DNA of 64,000 bases from JADJOY01 sp016713535 [NCBI: Deltaproteobacteria bacterium] (GCA_016713535.1 JADJOY010000016.1:173819-237818); one strand, 5' to 3'; positions 10,060 through 20,077 are shown, counted from the stretch's first letter. The notes: generated from the sequence alone by a model not told the origin. Translations and numbers: made by a program.

Positions 10060-11196
10060 TCAGGGGGGTGGCGGCGCCGCCGCCAGCACCGGCTCGACGA
10101 GCTGGATCGCGGCGAGCGCGTGTAGCTCGGGCGAGGGGTGCGGGTCGGTCGGATGGACCCACAGCCGCTGGCGCGGCCACGACGCGACGTCGGGATAGAG
10201 ATCGACGAGTGGCACCGCGAGCCCGTTCGCGAGCGCGGCGAGGTGGTCGCGGACGAAGCCGAACCGGTAGCGCGCGGGATCGCCCGCCATCCCCGGCGTC
10301 ATCGGGAACTCGAGGACGACGAGCCGGGTGCCGTCGGCCGCGGTCTCCCGCGCCAAGGCCGTGAGCACGGCGTCGGAGCGGTCGCCCGAGGGGCCCGAGA
10401 ACGACTCCCGCACGTGTGCGATCGTGTCCGCCGAGACCCGCATCGCGCCGACCCGCCGCCCCACCAGCTCGCACAGCTGGCACCACCGCCCCAGCCCTTC
10501 GCTCGGCAGCCGCCACGGCACCGCGCGCAAGAAGGTCTCGTCGTGGATCGTCTCGCCGAACGGCTGCGCGTCGTTCGGCACGAACGCGTACACCAGCACC
10601 GCCGGGTGCTCGGCGCGGATCCGCGCCCGATACACGCCGAGCGCGAGCTCGAGGTTGAGCCCCTGGATCCCACGGTTCGAAACCGTGAAGCGACCGGGCG
10701 CGCGCTCCTCGAGCGCCGCCGCCAGCCGCTCGGTGGTGCGCTCGCTCTCGCGCACTCCCTCCCCGAAGGTGAAGCTGTCGCCGACGACGGCGACGGTCAC
10801 GCGGTCCGCTGGCGAGGTCTCACGCGCCACAGCGTCCGCATCGCGAAATCCCCGCTCGCTGGTGCGGTAGAGAACACAGCCGACCGGCGTGCCGTCCGGC
10901 GCATTCGACTCGCGGTCCCAGGTGCGCGCGCCGGCGACGGTGCGGTCGTAGCAGTGGAACGTGCTCTGCCCCGCCCGGTAGACCGGCGCGCGGCCGCCGC
11001 CGGGGACCTCGACCCACTCCACGCCGGGCTGCGACGGGTCGTAGTGCGGCGGCAACGGCAGCTTCGGCGGTGGGCGCAGCCGCAAGGCCAGCTCGGCGCC
11101 GCCGAGCACCACTCCCAGCGCGAGCAGCGCCGCGACGGCGCGCAGCGCGCGCAGGCGCTGCGGCGGCACGGGTGGTCGCGCGGCGACGGTGCTCAT
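10060..11196 (-). CDS. SGNH/GDSL-family hydrolase, membrane-anchored
   Basis: Serine esterase-type protein of 378 residues. ATG 11196 overlaps the upstream stop (ATGA), which fixes the start. One N-terminal membrane helix (about residues 17-35, [20 protein letters not shown]) is followed by a periplasmic domain. The block I Ser is in [11 protein letters not shown]. The Asn block may be in IQGLNLELA or FVPND. The Asp/His pair is in HPTDPHPS near the C-terminus. Such anchored SGNH proteins often deacylate or acylate surface glycans or lipids, but the substrate here is unknown. It is the last gene of the operon that starts with the glutaredoxin-like gene at 12686. Confidence 0.75.
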   Translation of the reverse strand: MSTVAARPPVPPQRLRALRAVAALLALGVVLGGAELALRLRPPPKLPLPPHYDPSQPGVEWVEVPGGGRAPVYRAGQSTFHCYDRTVAGARTWDRESNAPDGTPVGCVLYRTSERGFRDADAVARETSPADRVTVAVVGDSFTFGEGVRESERTTERLAAALEERAPGRFTVSNRGIQGLNLELALGVYRARIRAEHPAVLVYAFVPNDAQPFGETIHDETFLRAVPWRLPSEGLGRWCQLCELVGRRVGAMRVSADTIAHVRESFSGPSGDRSDAVLTALARETAADGTRLVVLEFPMTPGMAGDPARYRFGFVRDHLAALANGLAVPLVDLYPDVASWPRQRLWVHPTDPHPSPELHALAAIQLVEPVLAAAPPPP

Positions 11197-12278
11197 GCCG
11201 GGTGCGCTCGCGGGGGCGCGAACTCGAGATCGGCGAGCGGGCCCCCGAGCAGCTCCTCCACGACGTCGGCCGGGATCGGCGCCTGGTTCGCCACGGACCA
11301 CGGCGCGCGCGTCCGGACGGCGAAGCTCGGCAACGCGCTCAGCGCGCGCACGAAGGCCGCGCGGGTGATGCCCAGGTTGCGTGGCTGCCAGTCGACCTGG
11401 CAGCGCGCGAGGATCGAGCGCGCCCGCTCGGGCCGGTTGCCTTGCAGCGTCGCCATGACCACCACGCCCAGGCCGACGACCTCGCCGTGGACGAACGACT
11501 TCCCGGTCTCCTCCTCGAGCGCGTACGCGAGGTAGTGCTCACTGCCTTCCTCGGGCTGGCTGTGACCGGCGTCGATGATCAGCGAGTTCACTTCGGCGAA
11601 GGCCTCGGCGATGTGAATCAGCCCCTCGGGCTCGGTACGTCCGATCGCGCTCGCGAGCTCGTCGGTCCGATCGAGGATGCGCGCCGAGCGCGCGGCGATC
11701 GCGGGCAGGAACGCCGCCCCACCGTGCGCGGCGCCCCGCTCCCAGTCCCAAAGCGCGGTGTGGATCGAGAGCAGGTCCCCCACGCCAGCGCGGTTGAACC
11801 GCGCCGGCGCGGTCGCGATCAACGTCGGGTCGACGATCACCACCTCGGGCACCACGAAGCCGAGGTAGACGACGCGGCTCGCCTCGCGCGCCGCGATGGT
11901 GTTCGACACGAACGCGTCCACGCTCACGCTGCTCGGCACCGGGAAATACGGGATCGCGCGCCGCCACGCCACCCACTTGGCGTTGTCGACCACCATCCCG
12001 CCGCCGATGCCGACCACCGCCGCCACGCGTGGCAGCGCGCGCTCGGTGGCGTCGAGGGCGTCGCGGTCGAGCGAGTGCACGAACGCGACGTGCGCGGCGC
12101 GCGAGCGCGCGGCTTCCGGCACCGACCGCCAGACCTCGGGCTGGGTGAGCACGGCGAAGGGCTCCGGCACGCGCGCCAGTTCGGCGGCGAGGCAGCCGGC
12201 GCCGCTTCGGATCGGCGGGTTGCGAGCGCGTTCGCGCAGCTCGCGCGAGACCTCGACCCCGTGAACGAGCTCGGTCAT
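11193..12278 (-). CDS. Glycerol-1-phosphate dehydrogenase / AraM-family enzyme
   Basis: NAD(P)-dependent metal dehydrogenase of the Fe-ADH_2 family (361 residues). Family members reduce dihydroxyacetone phosphate to sn-glycerol-1-phosphate, the backbone of archaeal-type ether lipids. Nucleotide-binding GIGGGMVVDNAKWVA is followed by PVPSSVSVDAFVS, very close to the PT..S.DGF.S block of AraM and EgsA. Metal ligands are likely Asp in RAGVGDLLS, His in AGHSQPEEGSEH and His in SFVHGEVVG. Glycerol dehydrogenase or another polyol dehydrogenase is the main alternative. It is cotranscribed with a cysteine-free glutaredoxin-like gene (36 bp upstream) and an SGNH hydrolase (4-base overlap). Confidence 0.8.
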   Translation of the reverse strand: MTELVHGVEVSRELRERARNPPIRSGAGCLAAELARVPEPFAVLTQPEVWRSVPEAARSRAAHVAFVHSLDRDALDATERALPRVAAVVGIGGGMVVDNAKWVAWRRAIPYFPVPSSVSVDAFVSNTIAAREASRVVYLGFVVPEVVIVDPTLIATAPARFNRAGVGDLLSIHTALWDWERGAAHGGAAFLPAIAARSARILDRTDELASAIGRTEPEGLIHIAEAFAEVNSLIIDAGHSQPEEGSEHYLAYALEEETGKSFVHGEVVGLGVVVMATLQGNRPERARSILARCQVDWQPRNLGITRAAFVRALSALPSFAVRTRAPWSVANQAPIPADVVEELLGGPLADLEFAPPRAHPA

Positions 12279-12314
12279 CCGACGTTCGTCGCGGCGCGCG
12301 CGGGAGGCCCCGCG

Positions 12315-12686
<372 letters not shown>

Positions 12687-12843
12687 GACGAAATCCTCCC
12701 CGGATCTCTGTGTTCGCAGGGTCCGCATCCTAGCTCGGAGCCCGCGCGGTGCCTTGCTGACCAGGGACGCCGTCGACCGAGCGACTGGCCTTGAGCGGTC
12801 AAAACGGGCCACCACGACTTGGATCGCCCTTGCGCCGAACGGG

Positions 12844-12870
12844 CTGGAGGGCGGCGCTTCGTCGCCGCCG
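12844..12870 (+). repeat. Family-A palindromic element (CTTCGT loop variant)
   Basis: CTGGAG leads into arms GGCGGCG and CGCCGCC around a CTTCGT loop. The usual loop is CTCCGT. It lies in the 278-base gap between the divergent glutaredoxin-like and alpha/beta-hydrolase genes. The rest of that gap shows no other clear signal. Confidence 0.6.
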
Positions 12871-12964
12871 AAGCCGACGGGACGCCGAGACCGGTCGCTA
12901 CGGATCGTGACGTTGCGTATAGCCGGTGTAAAGCTCGCGCCCACACCCGGGAACCGAGGCGCCG

Positions 12965-14041
12965 ATGACGAGCTCGTCCTTCGATCCGATCGCGCGCGGG
13001 CGCCACCCCGTCGGAGTGCGCGCGTCGACGGTGGTGGACGTCCGTCGCGACGGCCGCACGCTTCCCGTCGAGGTCTGGTACCCGGCGCACGAGGCGCATC
13101 GTGGCGAGGATCTCGATCGCTCGACGATGGACCTGGTGCGCATCCCGATCCCGGGCGGCGCCACCACCAGGCAGGCGGCCGTGCGCGACGCGCGCCCCGC
13201 CGGGCTCGACGCGCTGCCGCTCGCCGTCTTCTCCCACGGTCACGCCGGCTACCGATTCGCGTCGACGTTCCTCACCACCCACCTGGCCAGCCACGGCTTC
13301 GTGGTGGTGGCGCCGGACCACGTCGACGACACCATGGTGGAGGTGCTCGCCACGCCGCGCGACCAGCAGGGTGCCAGGTCGCTGCAGTCCGCGATCGACC
13401 GGCCGCAAGACGTCGGCGCCGTGATCGACGCGGCCCTCGACCCGGCCACTCCGCTGGGGGGCGAGCTCGCCTCGCGCCTCGATCCCGGCAGGATCGGGGT
13501 CGTCGGACACTCGTTCGGCGGCTTCACCGCGCTGGTGGCGAGCACCCTCGATCCACGCATCGGCGCGTGCGTGCCCCACGCGCCGCCGGGGATCCTCGAT
13601 CGCGCGCTCGACCCGCTCAAGGTCGGCAACAGCTACCGCGGGCTCCCCCTCGGCGAGCGCTCCGTGCCGACGCTCATCCTCGCGGCCGATCGGGACTCGC
13701 TCTGCCTCCTCGAGGGAATCGACGCCCTCTTCGCCCAGCTCGGCGCACCGAAGGCGCTCGCGGTGCTCGAGCCGGCGGACCATTTCCACTTCGCGGACTC
13801 GGCGCGCGCCGCGCACGACCTCTTCCGGACCTTTCTCCAGTCGGGTGCCACCGGCCATCGCCCGCTCACGTTGCCACCGTTCGAGGAGCTGCTCGAAGAG
13901 GACATTGCGCTCACGATCGTGCGCGCCTTGACGACGGCGTTCCTGCGCGGCGCGCTGCTCGGCGACGCCGCTCCCACCCTTGTGACGGCGGCGCTGGCGG
14001 CGAGCTTCGAAGGCCGGGTGCGATGGCGGAGCGATCCATGA
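12965..14041 (+). CDS. Alpha/beta hydrolase (dienelactone hydrolase / PAF-acetylhydrolase-like)
   Basis: Predicted serine hydrolase of 358 residues without a signal peptide. The nucleophile is in VVGHSFGGFTAL. The oxyanion segment is AVFSHGHAGYRF. An acid residue (LAADRDSL) and a late His (PADHFHFAD) complete the triad. The N-terminal VEVWYPA and the PDHVDDT block are typical of the chlorophyllase/PAF-acetylhydrolase-like group of secreted or cytosolic lipases. The substrate is not evident. It is monocistronic, 130 bp upstream of the kinase gene. Confidence 0.8.
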   Translation: MTSSSFDPIARGRHPVGVRASTVVDVRRDGRTLPVEVWYPAHEAHRGEDLDRSTMDLVRIPIPGGATTRQAAVRDARPAGLDALPLAVFSHGHAGYRFASTFLTTHLASHGFVVVAPDHVDDTMVEVLATPRDQQGARSLQSAIDRPQDVGAVIDAALDPATPLGGELASRLDPGRIGVVGHSFGGFTALVASTLDPRIGACVPHAPPGILDRALDPLKVGNSYRGLPLGERSVPTLILAADRDSLCLLEGIDALFAQLGAPKALAVLEPADHFHFADSARAAHDLFRTFLQSGATGHRPLTLPPFEELLEEDIALTIVRALTTAFLRGALLGDAAPTLVTAALAASFEGRVRWRSDP

Positions 14042-14171
14042 GACCGTGGGTGGCGCACGCCCGCCCGGCGCCGCTCGATCCGTGTGGCAAGGCCGGAAAT
14101 AGCCGTGCTACTCTCGGCCCCCACCGACCTCCGGGTGCGCCGCGCCTGATCCTCGTCCAACCAACCGCCCC

Positions 14172-15188
14172 ATGGCCGACGAGCTGAGCGCGTCCCCGTC
14201 CAAGATCCCCGCGATCCGGCCCGGCCACGAAGTGGCGCGGCGCTACCGCGTCGACCACCGCGTCGGTCAGGGAGGCGGCGGCGAGGTCTACCGCGCCACC
14301 GACCTCAAGCTCGAGCGGGTCGTGGGGCTCAAGCGGATCCTCGGCGGAGATCCCGACACGCGCGTGCGCAGCGCGGGCGACGAGGCGCGCATCGTCGCTC
14401 GCCTCGAGCACCCCGGTATCCCGCGCGTCTTCGATCTGATCGTCGACGAGGGCGAGCTGTGGTTCATCACCTCGTTCGTCGAGGGACGCTCGCTCTACCG
14501 CATCCTCCGCGAGGGCGAGCGCTGGTCGTTCTCGAACGCGATGAGGGTGCTGCGCGAGCTGGGCGAGGTGCTGAAGTTCGCGCACGGACGGCGCATCGCC
14601 CACTCGGACATCAAGCCGTCCAACATCCTGATCGGCGACGACGGCCTGGTGACGCTCACCGACTTCGGCGTCGCGCGAGTGCTCACCCTGGAGCGCGGCA
14701 AGCGCCCCGGGCCCGCGGTGCTCAAGGGGACCGAGGGCTACCTCGCCCCCGAGATCTACGACGCCGACCCGCGCAAGCTGGATTTCCGGCAGTGCGCGCG
14801 CTGGGACCTCTACGCGCTGGGCGTGGTCTTCTACAACCTGCTCGTCCTCGACATGCCCACCGACGTGAACCCCGACAGCATCTCGCTCGAGGTCGCGAAG
14901 GGGCTCAAGGAGTCGCTCGCCCTCGATCCCCCGAGCACATCACGGATCCAGGACGAGGTCCCCGAGACCGTCCGCTCGGCCGTGACCCAGCTCATCATGC
15001 GCTGCATGGAGCCGGACCCGGCCAAGCGCATCCAGAGTGCCGACGAGTTCCTCCAGGGCCTGGAGCAGATCCAGGCTCAGTACGACGCCAAGCCCAACAG
15101 AAAGTCACTCTCGCTCGGCGTGTCGATCGCGATCGCGGTGGCGGCGCTGGCCGCCGGGGTCGGGATCGGCTGGTTCCTGCCCCATTGA
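14172..15188 (+). CDS. Hanks-type serine/threonine protein kinase with C-terminal membrane anchor
   Basis: Eukaryotic-like protein kinase of 338 residues. The glycine loop is VGQGGGGEVYRA, the ATP Lys is in VGLKRI, the catalytic loop is AHSDIKPSNIL, the metal site is TDFGVA and the activation-segment end is GTEGYLAPE. HSD in place of HRD lacks the Arg before the catalytic Asp, as in non-RD kinases, so activation-loop control is probably relaxed. A single helix at the C-terminus (about residues 318-336) anchors it with only two residues outside, so it has no sensor domain. The ceramidase gene follows 28 bases downstream and is probably cotranscribed. Confidence 0.92.
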   Translation: MADELSASPSKIPAIRPGHEVARRYRVDHRVGQGGGGEVYRATDLKLERVVGLKRILGGDPDTRVRSAGDEARIVARLEHPGIPRVFDLIVDEGELWFITSFVEGRSLYRILREGERWSFSNAMRVLRELGEVLKFAHGRRIAHSDIKPSNILIGDDGLVTLTDFGVARVLTLERGKRPGPAVLKGTEGYLAPEIYDADPRKLDFRQCARWDLYALGVVFYNLLVLDMPTDVNPDSISLEVAKGLKESLALDPPSTSRIQDEVPETVRSAVTQLIMRCMEPDPAKRIQSADEFLQGLEQIQAQYDAKPNRKSLSLGVSIAIAVAALAAGVGIGWFLPH

Positions 15189-15216
15189 GCGCGCGCCGCG
15201 CTGGGTCCCGAGGCCG

Positions 15217-17865
15217 ATGAAGCCAACCCGCTCCGCCGCGTCGCGTCGCCGTCGCCTCAGCTCGCTCAAGCGCACCGCCGCGTCGGTCGCCGCCGGCTTG
15301 GCGCTCCTCGCGAGCTGCGACAGCGGCTCGTCGCGCGCCCCCTCCACCCCGCCTCCACCCGTGGTTCCACCGCCCCCGGTACCGGCCGGGCTGAGCGCCG
15401 GCGCCGCCAGCCGCTACATCGACTTCCCCGTGGGTGTGAGCCTGGGCGGATACGGCGGGCGCACCGAAGCGCTGATCTATCACCCGTTCGGCGGCGGTCC
15501 CCAGCCACCGGAGGGCAAGGCGGGCCGGCCACGCCCCCACGCCCACATCATCCCGCCCTCGATCGGGATCTACACGCGACCGCGCGTGCAGGTGCTGGCG
15601 CTGAGCTGGGCGCCCGAGGACGGCGGCGAGGAAACCGTGGTGATCGCGCACCTCGACGCGATCTTCCCGCTGCTCGCGCTCCGTAACCGGGTGGTCGAGC
15701 GGGTCAAGGAGCACACCGGCGTCGATCTCACCCAGAACCTGCTGCTCACCGCCAGCCACAGCCACCAGAGCGGCGCGCCCTACTGGAACAACTTCCTGGT
15801 CTCGGTCGGCGGCATGGACGCCTACGACGAGGAGATCTTCCAGCGCTTCGCGCAGAGCATCGCGCGCGCGATCGAAGACGCCCTCGCCGCGCGCGCGAGC
15901 GCCAAGCTCGGGGTGGCGACCGCCTCGAGCTTCGACCCGCAGGACCTCGTCTACAAGGACCGCCGCGTCGGCAACGACGTCCTCGACCTCGTGGACAACC
16001 AGGACATCGCGCGTGCCGACTCGAACGGGGATCTGCTCCCGGACGGCGAGCCGGACGGCCTCATCAAGGATCAGCGGCTGAGCGTGTTCCGCGTCGACAA
16101 GGCGGACGCGAGCCCACTCGCCGTCCTGTTCCACTTCGGCATCCACGGCACCGCCCTCGAAGACACCAATCTGTTCATGGCCGGCGACGTGACCGAGGCC
16201 ATGGAGCTCGGCGTCGAGGACGCGATCGGCTCGCGGGTGATGGTGATGCACGTCCAGGGCGCCGCGGGCGACATCAGCCCCACCGCCACGGGCTTCCAGC
16301 AGATCGAGGAGACCTCGAAGCGAGTGGCGCCGATCGTCGCGGGCCTGTGGAAGCAGGCCGTGCCGCGCGCCACCGTCGACGGCCTCTCGATGATCTCGTC
16401 GATCCAGCGTCAGGACCGCCAGATCCTCGGCTACGACGATCCGAATCTCGGCGAGCCGTGGACGCGCTGGACCGCCCCGTTCGGCCAGCTCCTGTGTGGT
16501 GACGGGCTGATCCCGATGACCGGCATCCCGGACTTCACCGATCCGTTCGTCTGTCTCACCCGCCCCGCTGGCTACCACAGCGCCATCATCGGCAACGTGG
16601 TGAGCGAGCTGCTCCTGCCACTGCTCTTCAACAACGTCACCGTCGACGGCCACAGCGACGACTTCCTGCGCGACATCGTGATCGGCTCGAACCCCGAGGG
16701 TGGGCCGTACAAGAAGCCGTTCCTGCTGTTCGACACCGAGCTCTCGTCGCTCAGGATCCGCGGCGCCTCGGTCGTCCACGACGGTGCGCAAGCGGCGCTG
16801 CGCGACCTGACGATCGCTGCGGTGCCAGGCGAGCCCACCACCCCGCTCTCGCTCGAGCTCCGCCAGAAGCTCGAGCGCAAGGTGGCGGGCTCCTCGTTCC
16901 ACGACAGCTGGGTCTTCGGTTACAGCCAGGACTACCTCGAGTACATCCTCACCAAGGAGGACTGGCTCACGAACGGCTACGAGATGCAGCTCCAGCCGTG
17001 GGGGCCGTTGTGGGGCGAGTGGGTCATGAACCGCTCGGTGAGCCTCGCGCGGAGCCTTACGGGCGCCGAGACCGCTCCGCCGGAGGACCAGCCGGCTTAC
17101 GACGATCCGGCGCCCCTCCTGCTCACTCGGCCCGTCACCTCGCGGAACCCGGGCGTGGTGCGACAGCCGGAGACGATCGACCGGTTCGACGCCGCGGTGC
17201 TGTCCTTCATCGGCGGCGACCCGGAGATCGACACCCCGCACGTGGTGCTGCAGCGAGAGAACGAAAGGGGCTCGTTCGACGACGTCCGCACCCGCGGCGG
17301 GAAGGTGGTCGACGAAGCCGGGCTCGAGACGATCCTCGTCTACGACTACGACGAGAAGCACGCGGACACCGAGCCACACCTGTGGTCGATGCACTGGGAG
17401 ACCGTCGCAGACACCCCCGCGGGCACTTACCGCTTCCGGGTGGAAGGGGTGAACTACGACGGTAGCGAGGCCAACGCCAACCCGCCCTACTGGAACGGCA
17501 CGCCGTACCACTTCGAGTCGAGCCCGTTCAAAGTCCGGGAGAGCCGAGCGCTGGTGATCGACCGGATCGAGCTGGACCGCGACAGCGTGAGCGCGCGGGT
17601 GACGTATCCGGCGTCGGTTCCGGACGCCGACCCCAACACTCCGGACGCGTTCCGGTTCCGCCCCGAGCGACCCGAATCGGTGAGCACGCGCTTCGAGATC
17701 CGCTCCGGATCGGGCGTGGTGGTGAGCGTCGAGGGCTCTCTCGACCAGGGCGCCCTCGCATTGCCCGCGCCGCTCGCGCCGGGTCGATATGAGCTGAGCG
17801 TTTTGGCCACGGACGGGGAACGAAACACCGGCCAGACCGTGGTGACCTCGCTCGACGTTCAGTGA
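15217..17865 (+). CDS. Neutral/alkaline ceramidase-family lipoprotein
   Basis: Predicted to cleave the amide bond of ceramides or related sphingolipids at the cell surface. ATG 15217 gives 882 residues with a signal peptide and lipobox LLASC, then a Pro-rich linker. Ceramidase marks follow in order: YIDFPVGVSLGGYGGR near residue 70, the zinc-site pair His181-x-His183 in TASHSHQSG, HFGIHGTALEDTN, and AAGDISPT with the candidate nucleophile Ser354. About 350 residues at the C-terminus form beta-rich domains (for example GTYRFRVEGVNYDG), as in bacterial neutral ceramidases. It is somewhat longer than the Pseudomonas enzyme. It follows the kinase gene by 28 bases. Confidence 0.85.
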   Translation: MKPTRSAASRRRRLSSLKRTAASVAAGLALLASCDSGSSRAPSTPPPPVVPPPPVPAGLSAGAASRYIDFPVGVSLGGYGGRTEALIYHPFGGGPQPPEGKAGRPRPHAHIIPPSIGIYTRPRVQVLALSWAPEDGGEETVVIAHLDAIFPLLALRNRVVERVKEHTGVDLTQNLLLTASHSHQSGAPYWNNFLVSVGGMDAYDEEIFQRFAQSIARAIEDALAARASAKLGVATASSFDPQDLVYKDRRVGNDVLDLVDNQDIARADSNGDLLPDGEPDGLIKDQRLSVFRVDKADASPLAVLFHFGIHGTALEDTNLFMAGDVTEAMELGVEDAIGSRVMVMHVQGAAGDISPTATGFQQIEETSKRVAPIVAGLWKQAVPRATVDGLSMISSIQRQDRQILGYDDPNLGEPWTRWTAPFGQLLCGDGLIPMTGIPDFTDPFVCLTRPAGYHSAIIGNVVSELLLPLLFNNVTVDGHSDDFLRDIVIGSNPEGGPYKKPFLLFDTELSSLRIRGASVVHDGAQAALRDLTIAAVPGEPTTPLSLELRQKLERKVAGSSFHDSWVFGYSQDYLEYILTKEDWLTNGYEMQLQPWGPLWGEWVMNRSVSLARSLTGAETAPPEDQPAYDDPAPLLLTRPVTSRNPGVVRQPETIDRFDAAVLSFIGGDPEIDTPHVVLQRENERGSFDDVRTRGGKVVDEAGLETILVYDYDEKHADTEPHLWSMHWETVADTPAGTYRFRVEGVNYDGSEANANPPYWNGTPYHFESSPFKVRESRALVIDRIELDRDSVSARVTYPASVPDADPNTPDAFRFRPERPESVSTRFEIRSGSGVVVSVEGSLDQGALALPAPLAPGRYELSVLATDGERNTGQTVVTSLDVQ

Positions 17866-18233
17866 TCCCGCTCACCCACCCGGTTATCTCCCGTCCGCCC
17901 CCACTGCTACCGCCAGGTCGCGAGCGCGACCCGGGTGCGTTGCTCGTGACGCACCGACCGACACTCCTGTGACGGAAAAGCGTCCGCAGCCCGCCGGGGC
18001 GCGCGATGACGCGGCGCATCTGATGCGTTGCGTCATCGCGCAAAATATGCAACGATGTCACACGTCGAACACACAGACACCTGTATGTTGGGGTTACGAG
18101 GAGATCGAAGCGCAAGATCCAGTGGGGGATGGCACGGTGCTTGCGACGCCAACGGGGCATGGATGCGACCTACCCGCCCACCCCGGAGAGCGGCTGAGCG
18201 AGTCGGACCGTGGCCAGGACGAAAGGAGCCCCG
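17866..18233. other. Intergenic region with an inverted repeat
   Basis: The 368 bases before the zinc-ribbon gene contain no convincing ORF. The stretch 18020-18110 is AT-richer than its surroundings. It holds the inverted repeat CGTTGC (18026-18031) / GCAACG (18049-18054) flanking CGCAAAATAT. A further AT-rich run around 18060-18090 could be the promoter, but I cannot place good -35 and -10 boxes. AAAGGAG at 18219-18226 is the ribosome site for ATG 18234. Confidence 0.4.
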
Positions 18234-18677
18234 ATGAACGCGATGGCGCACCTGGGAATGAAGTGGACCGGCGCCGGGCACGAAGCGGATGGCCGGAAAA
18301 TCCTGATCGCGGAAAACCTCGATTCCCACCGTCGCTGGTCGATCGACCCGGTCACCGGCATCGGTGAACCGATCCTCGACACGGTGGCCGACCGGTCCAC
18401 GGCCCTCGACAGCCATCGCGCCGCGTCGAGCCGGCCCCCGACCAGCCCCTTCGCCGACCGTTCCACCGCCCACACTCGTCGCGCCGGCCCCGCGGGCCCC
18501 TCGACCTGCGAGCATTGCGGCGCCAAGAGCGTCTACCAGATCCGCTTCTCCCAGAACGAGTTCGTCACGAAGTGCCTGAGCTGCAAGCGCTTCGTGGTCG
18601 ACGGCCGCGTCGAGCGCCAGGGTCGAGCCAAAGCGGCCGTACGGCGCGGGGCGAGCCTCTGGTTACCGCTCGAGTGA
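18234..18677 (+). CDS. Small zinc-ribbon protein of unknown function
   Basis: Protein of 147 residues, no family recognised. ATG 18234 is chosen for the AAAGGAG ribosome site five bases upstream rather than GTG 18210. The first 60 residues include KWTGAGHEADGRKILIAEN, followed by a Ser/Pro-rich linker. The C-terminal part is a four-cysteine ribbon, CEHCGAKSVYQIRF and TKCLSCKRFVVDG, of the Cx2C-x18-Cx2C type, followed by a basic tail (RQGRAKAAVRR). The ribbon and basic tail suggest nucleic-acid or protein binding. It stands alone, with an inverted repeat in its upstream region. Confidence 0.65.
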   Translation: MNAMAHLGMKWTGAGHEADGRKILIAENLDSHRRWSIDPVTGIGEPILDTVADRSTALDSHRAASSRPPTSPFADRSTAHTRRAGPAGPSTCEHCGAKSVYQIRFSQNEFVTKCLSCKRFVVDGRVERQGRAKAAVRRGASLWLPLE

Positions 18678-18748
18678 GCGCGCGTCGGGCTCGAGAGAGG
18701 CCTCCCGTGCACGCGCCAGGCGCGTGTCCCGGGGGGTCGAGCCGCCTC

Positions 18749-19189
18749 TCACCCCCGTCGGACGCCTGACCGAACCGAACCGGCAGGGGGGCGTGAGGCC
18801 CCCTTTCGAGCCTGCGGCGACGGGATCCGCCCGGTGAAGGCCGTCCGATCCATCACCACCCGCCCCGCGTCGTCGAACGTCACGCCCTCCCGGACGAGCG
18901 CAGCGCGCTGGATCGCCGCCCACGTCTCGCGTCCCCCGCTCGGCACCGTCCCGTCCTGACTCACGACACGGTGCCAGGGCACCAAGGAGTCCGGTGGAAG
19001 GCCCCGGAGCACCGCCGCTACCGCGCGGGCCGCCCGGGGTCGCCCCGTGAGCCGTGCGACATCTCCGTAGGAAAGCACGCGACCCACGGGGATCGCCCCC
19101 ACGATCGCCTCCACCTCCTCCGGAAAGCCGCCGCCCCGCGAGACGGGACGTCGCCGCGTCGCGGGGCGGCCCGCGCGCCGCGCCCTCAC
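18749..19189 (-). CDS. Alkyltransferase-like protein (ATL, MGMT family)
   Basis: DNA-binding homologue of O6-alkylguanine-DNA alkyltransferase that lacks the acceptor cysteine. The MGMT block PCHRV reads VPWHRVVSQDG here, with Trp for Cys, the hallmark of ATL proteins such as E. coli YbaZ and yeast Atl1. Known ATLs bind O6-alkylguanine and hand it to nucleotide-excision repair. Other family marks are IPVGRVLSYGDVARL and RAARAVAAVLRG. The start is uncertain. GTG 19189 gives 146 residues and leaves a small gap to the divergent gene at 19256. Confidence 0.85.
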   Translation of the reverse strand: MRARRAGRPATRRRPVSRGGGFPEEVEAIVGAIPVGRVLSYGDVARLTGRPRAARAVAAVLRGLPPDSLVPWHRVVSQDGTVPSGGRETWAAIQRAALVREGVTFDDAGRVVMDRTAFTGRIPSPQARKGASRPPAGSVRSGVRRG

Positions 19190-19255
19190 GAGCTCACCGC
19201 GCCCACGTTCGTCGCCCGCGACAGCCCGCCGATTCTGGATAAGAATCGCCCGCAC

Positions 19256-20077
19256 ATGGCTCCTCGTCTTCGCCTCGCCGCGATGCTCGCGCTCGCCGCC
19301 GCGCTCGGATGCACCGGGATGCAGCCCGGCGACCTCGACGCCGACGCGCGCGACTCGCTCGCCACGCTCTCGCCGCGCCTCGAGCAGGTGCCTCCCGATC
19401 TTGCCGCACTCGAAGAGGTGGTGGCGATCTACGTCGAACACGGGCGCTACGCCGACGCCGACGACGCCATCCGCGCCGTCACCGAACGCGCCGCGCTCGA
19501 CCCGGTCGGCCTCGTGAGAGTGGCGCAGAGCGCCGGCACGCTCTCGAACCAGGCCGAGCGCGCCATGCGGCGGGACCCGCCGGAGCTGACGCGGGCCGAA
19601 GCCAAGGCGATCGCTGCGCACGCCCACGCGCTCGTGGCGCTCGCGCGCTTCCGCGCCCAGCGCGACCGCGGTCCCGTGGTCGCCGAGCTGGCGCGCGCCG
19701 ACGGCTCGCACCTGCGGCTGCGCGACGTGATGCTCGAGTGCTCGAGCCAGGACTACGAGCCGGACGGGTCACTGGGCAGCGCGCTGAGCGTCGCCTACTT
19801 CGGCGATCGCCTGCGGGTGACGAGCGAGCGTGGCGACCAGGACGCCGAGGCGCGGCTCGGCGAGATCGCGCGGCTGACGATCGCGCGCGACCCACTCGGC
19901 CGCTCGCGGGTGTGGATCGATCCTCACCCGTGGGCACGCGAGACCCGCGCCTGTCCGTCGTGCACCCTGGTCGATCCATGCACGCTGGTCGGCAACGGCC
20001 CACCGCCCGGCGGGTTGGTGCACGTCGACATCAAGGACGTCGGCGAGGCGACGTTCGGATGGGAGCCCGGACCGTGA
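19256..20077 (+). CDS. Lipoprotein of unknown function
   Basis: Lipoprotein of 273 residues. ATG 19256 opens RLRLAAMLALAAALGC, with the lipobox ending at Cys and followed by TGMQPGDLDADAR. The next 130 residues are helical and TPR-like (YVEHGRYADADDAIRAV). The C-terminal half is beta-rich and carries ACPSCTLVDPC, a cysteine cluster that may form disulfides or bind metal. No family is recognised. Its stop overlaps the next start by GTGA, so it heads an operon of four envelope genes. Confidence 0.65.
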   Translation: MAPRLRLAAMLALAAALGCTGMQPGDLDADARDSLATLSPRLEQVPPDLAALEEVVAIYVEHGRYADADDAIRAVTERAALDPVGLVRVAQSAGTLSNQAERAMRRDPPELTRAEAKAIAAHAHALVALARFRAQRDRGPVVAELARADGSHLRLRDVMLECSSQDYEPDGSLGSALSVAYFGDRLRVTSERGDQDAEARLGEIARLTIARDPLGRSRVWIDPHPWARETRACPSCTLVDPCTLVGNGPPPGGLVHVDIKDVGEATFGWEPGP

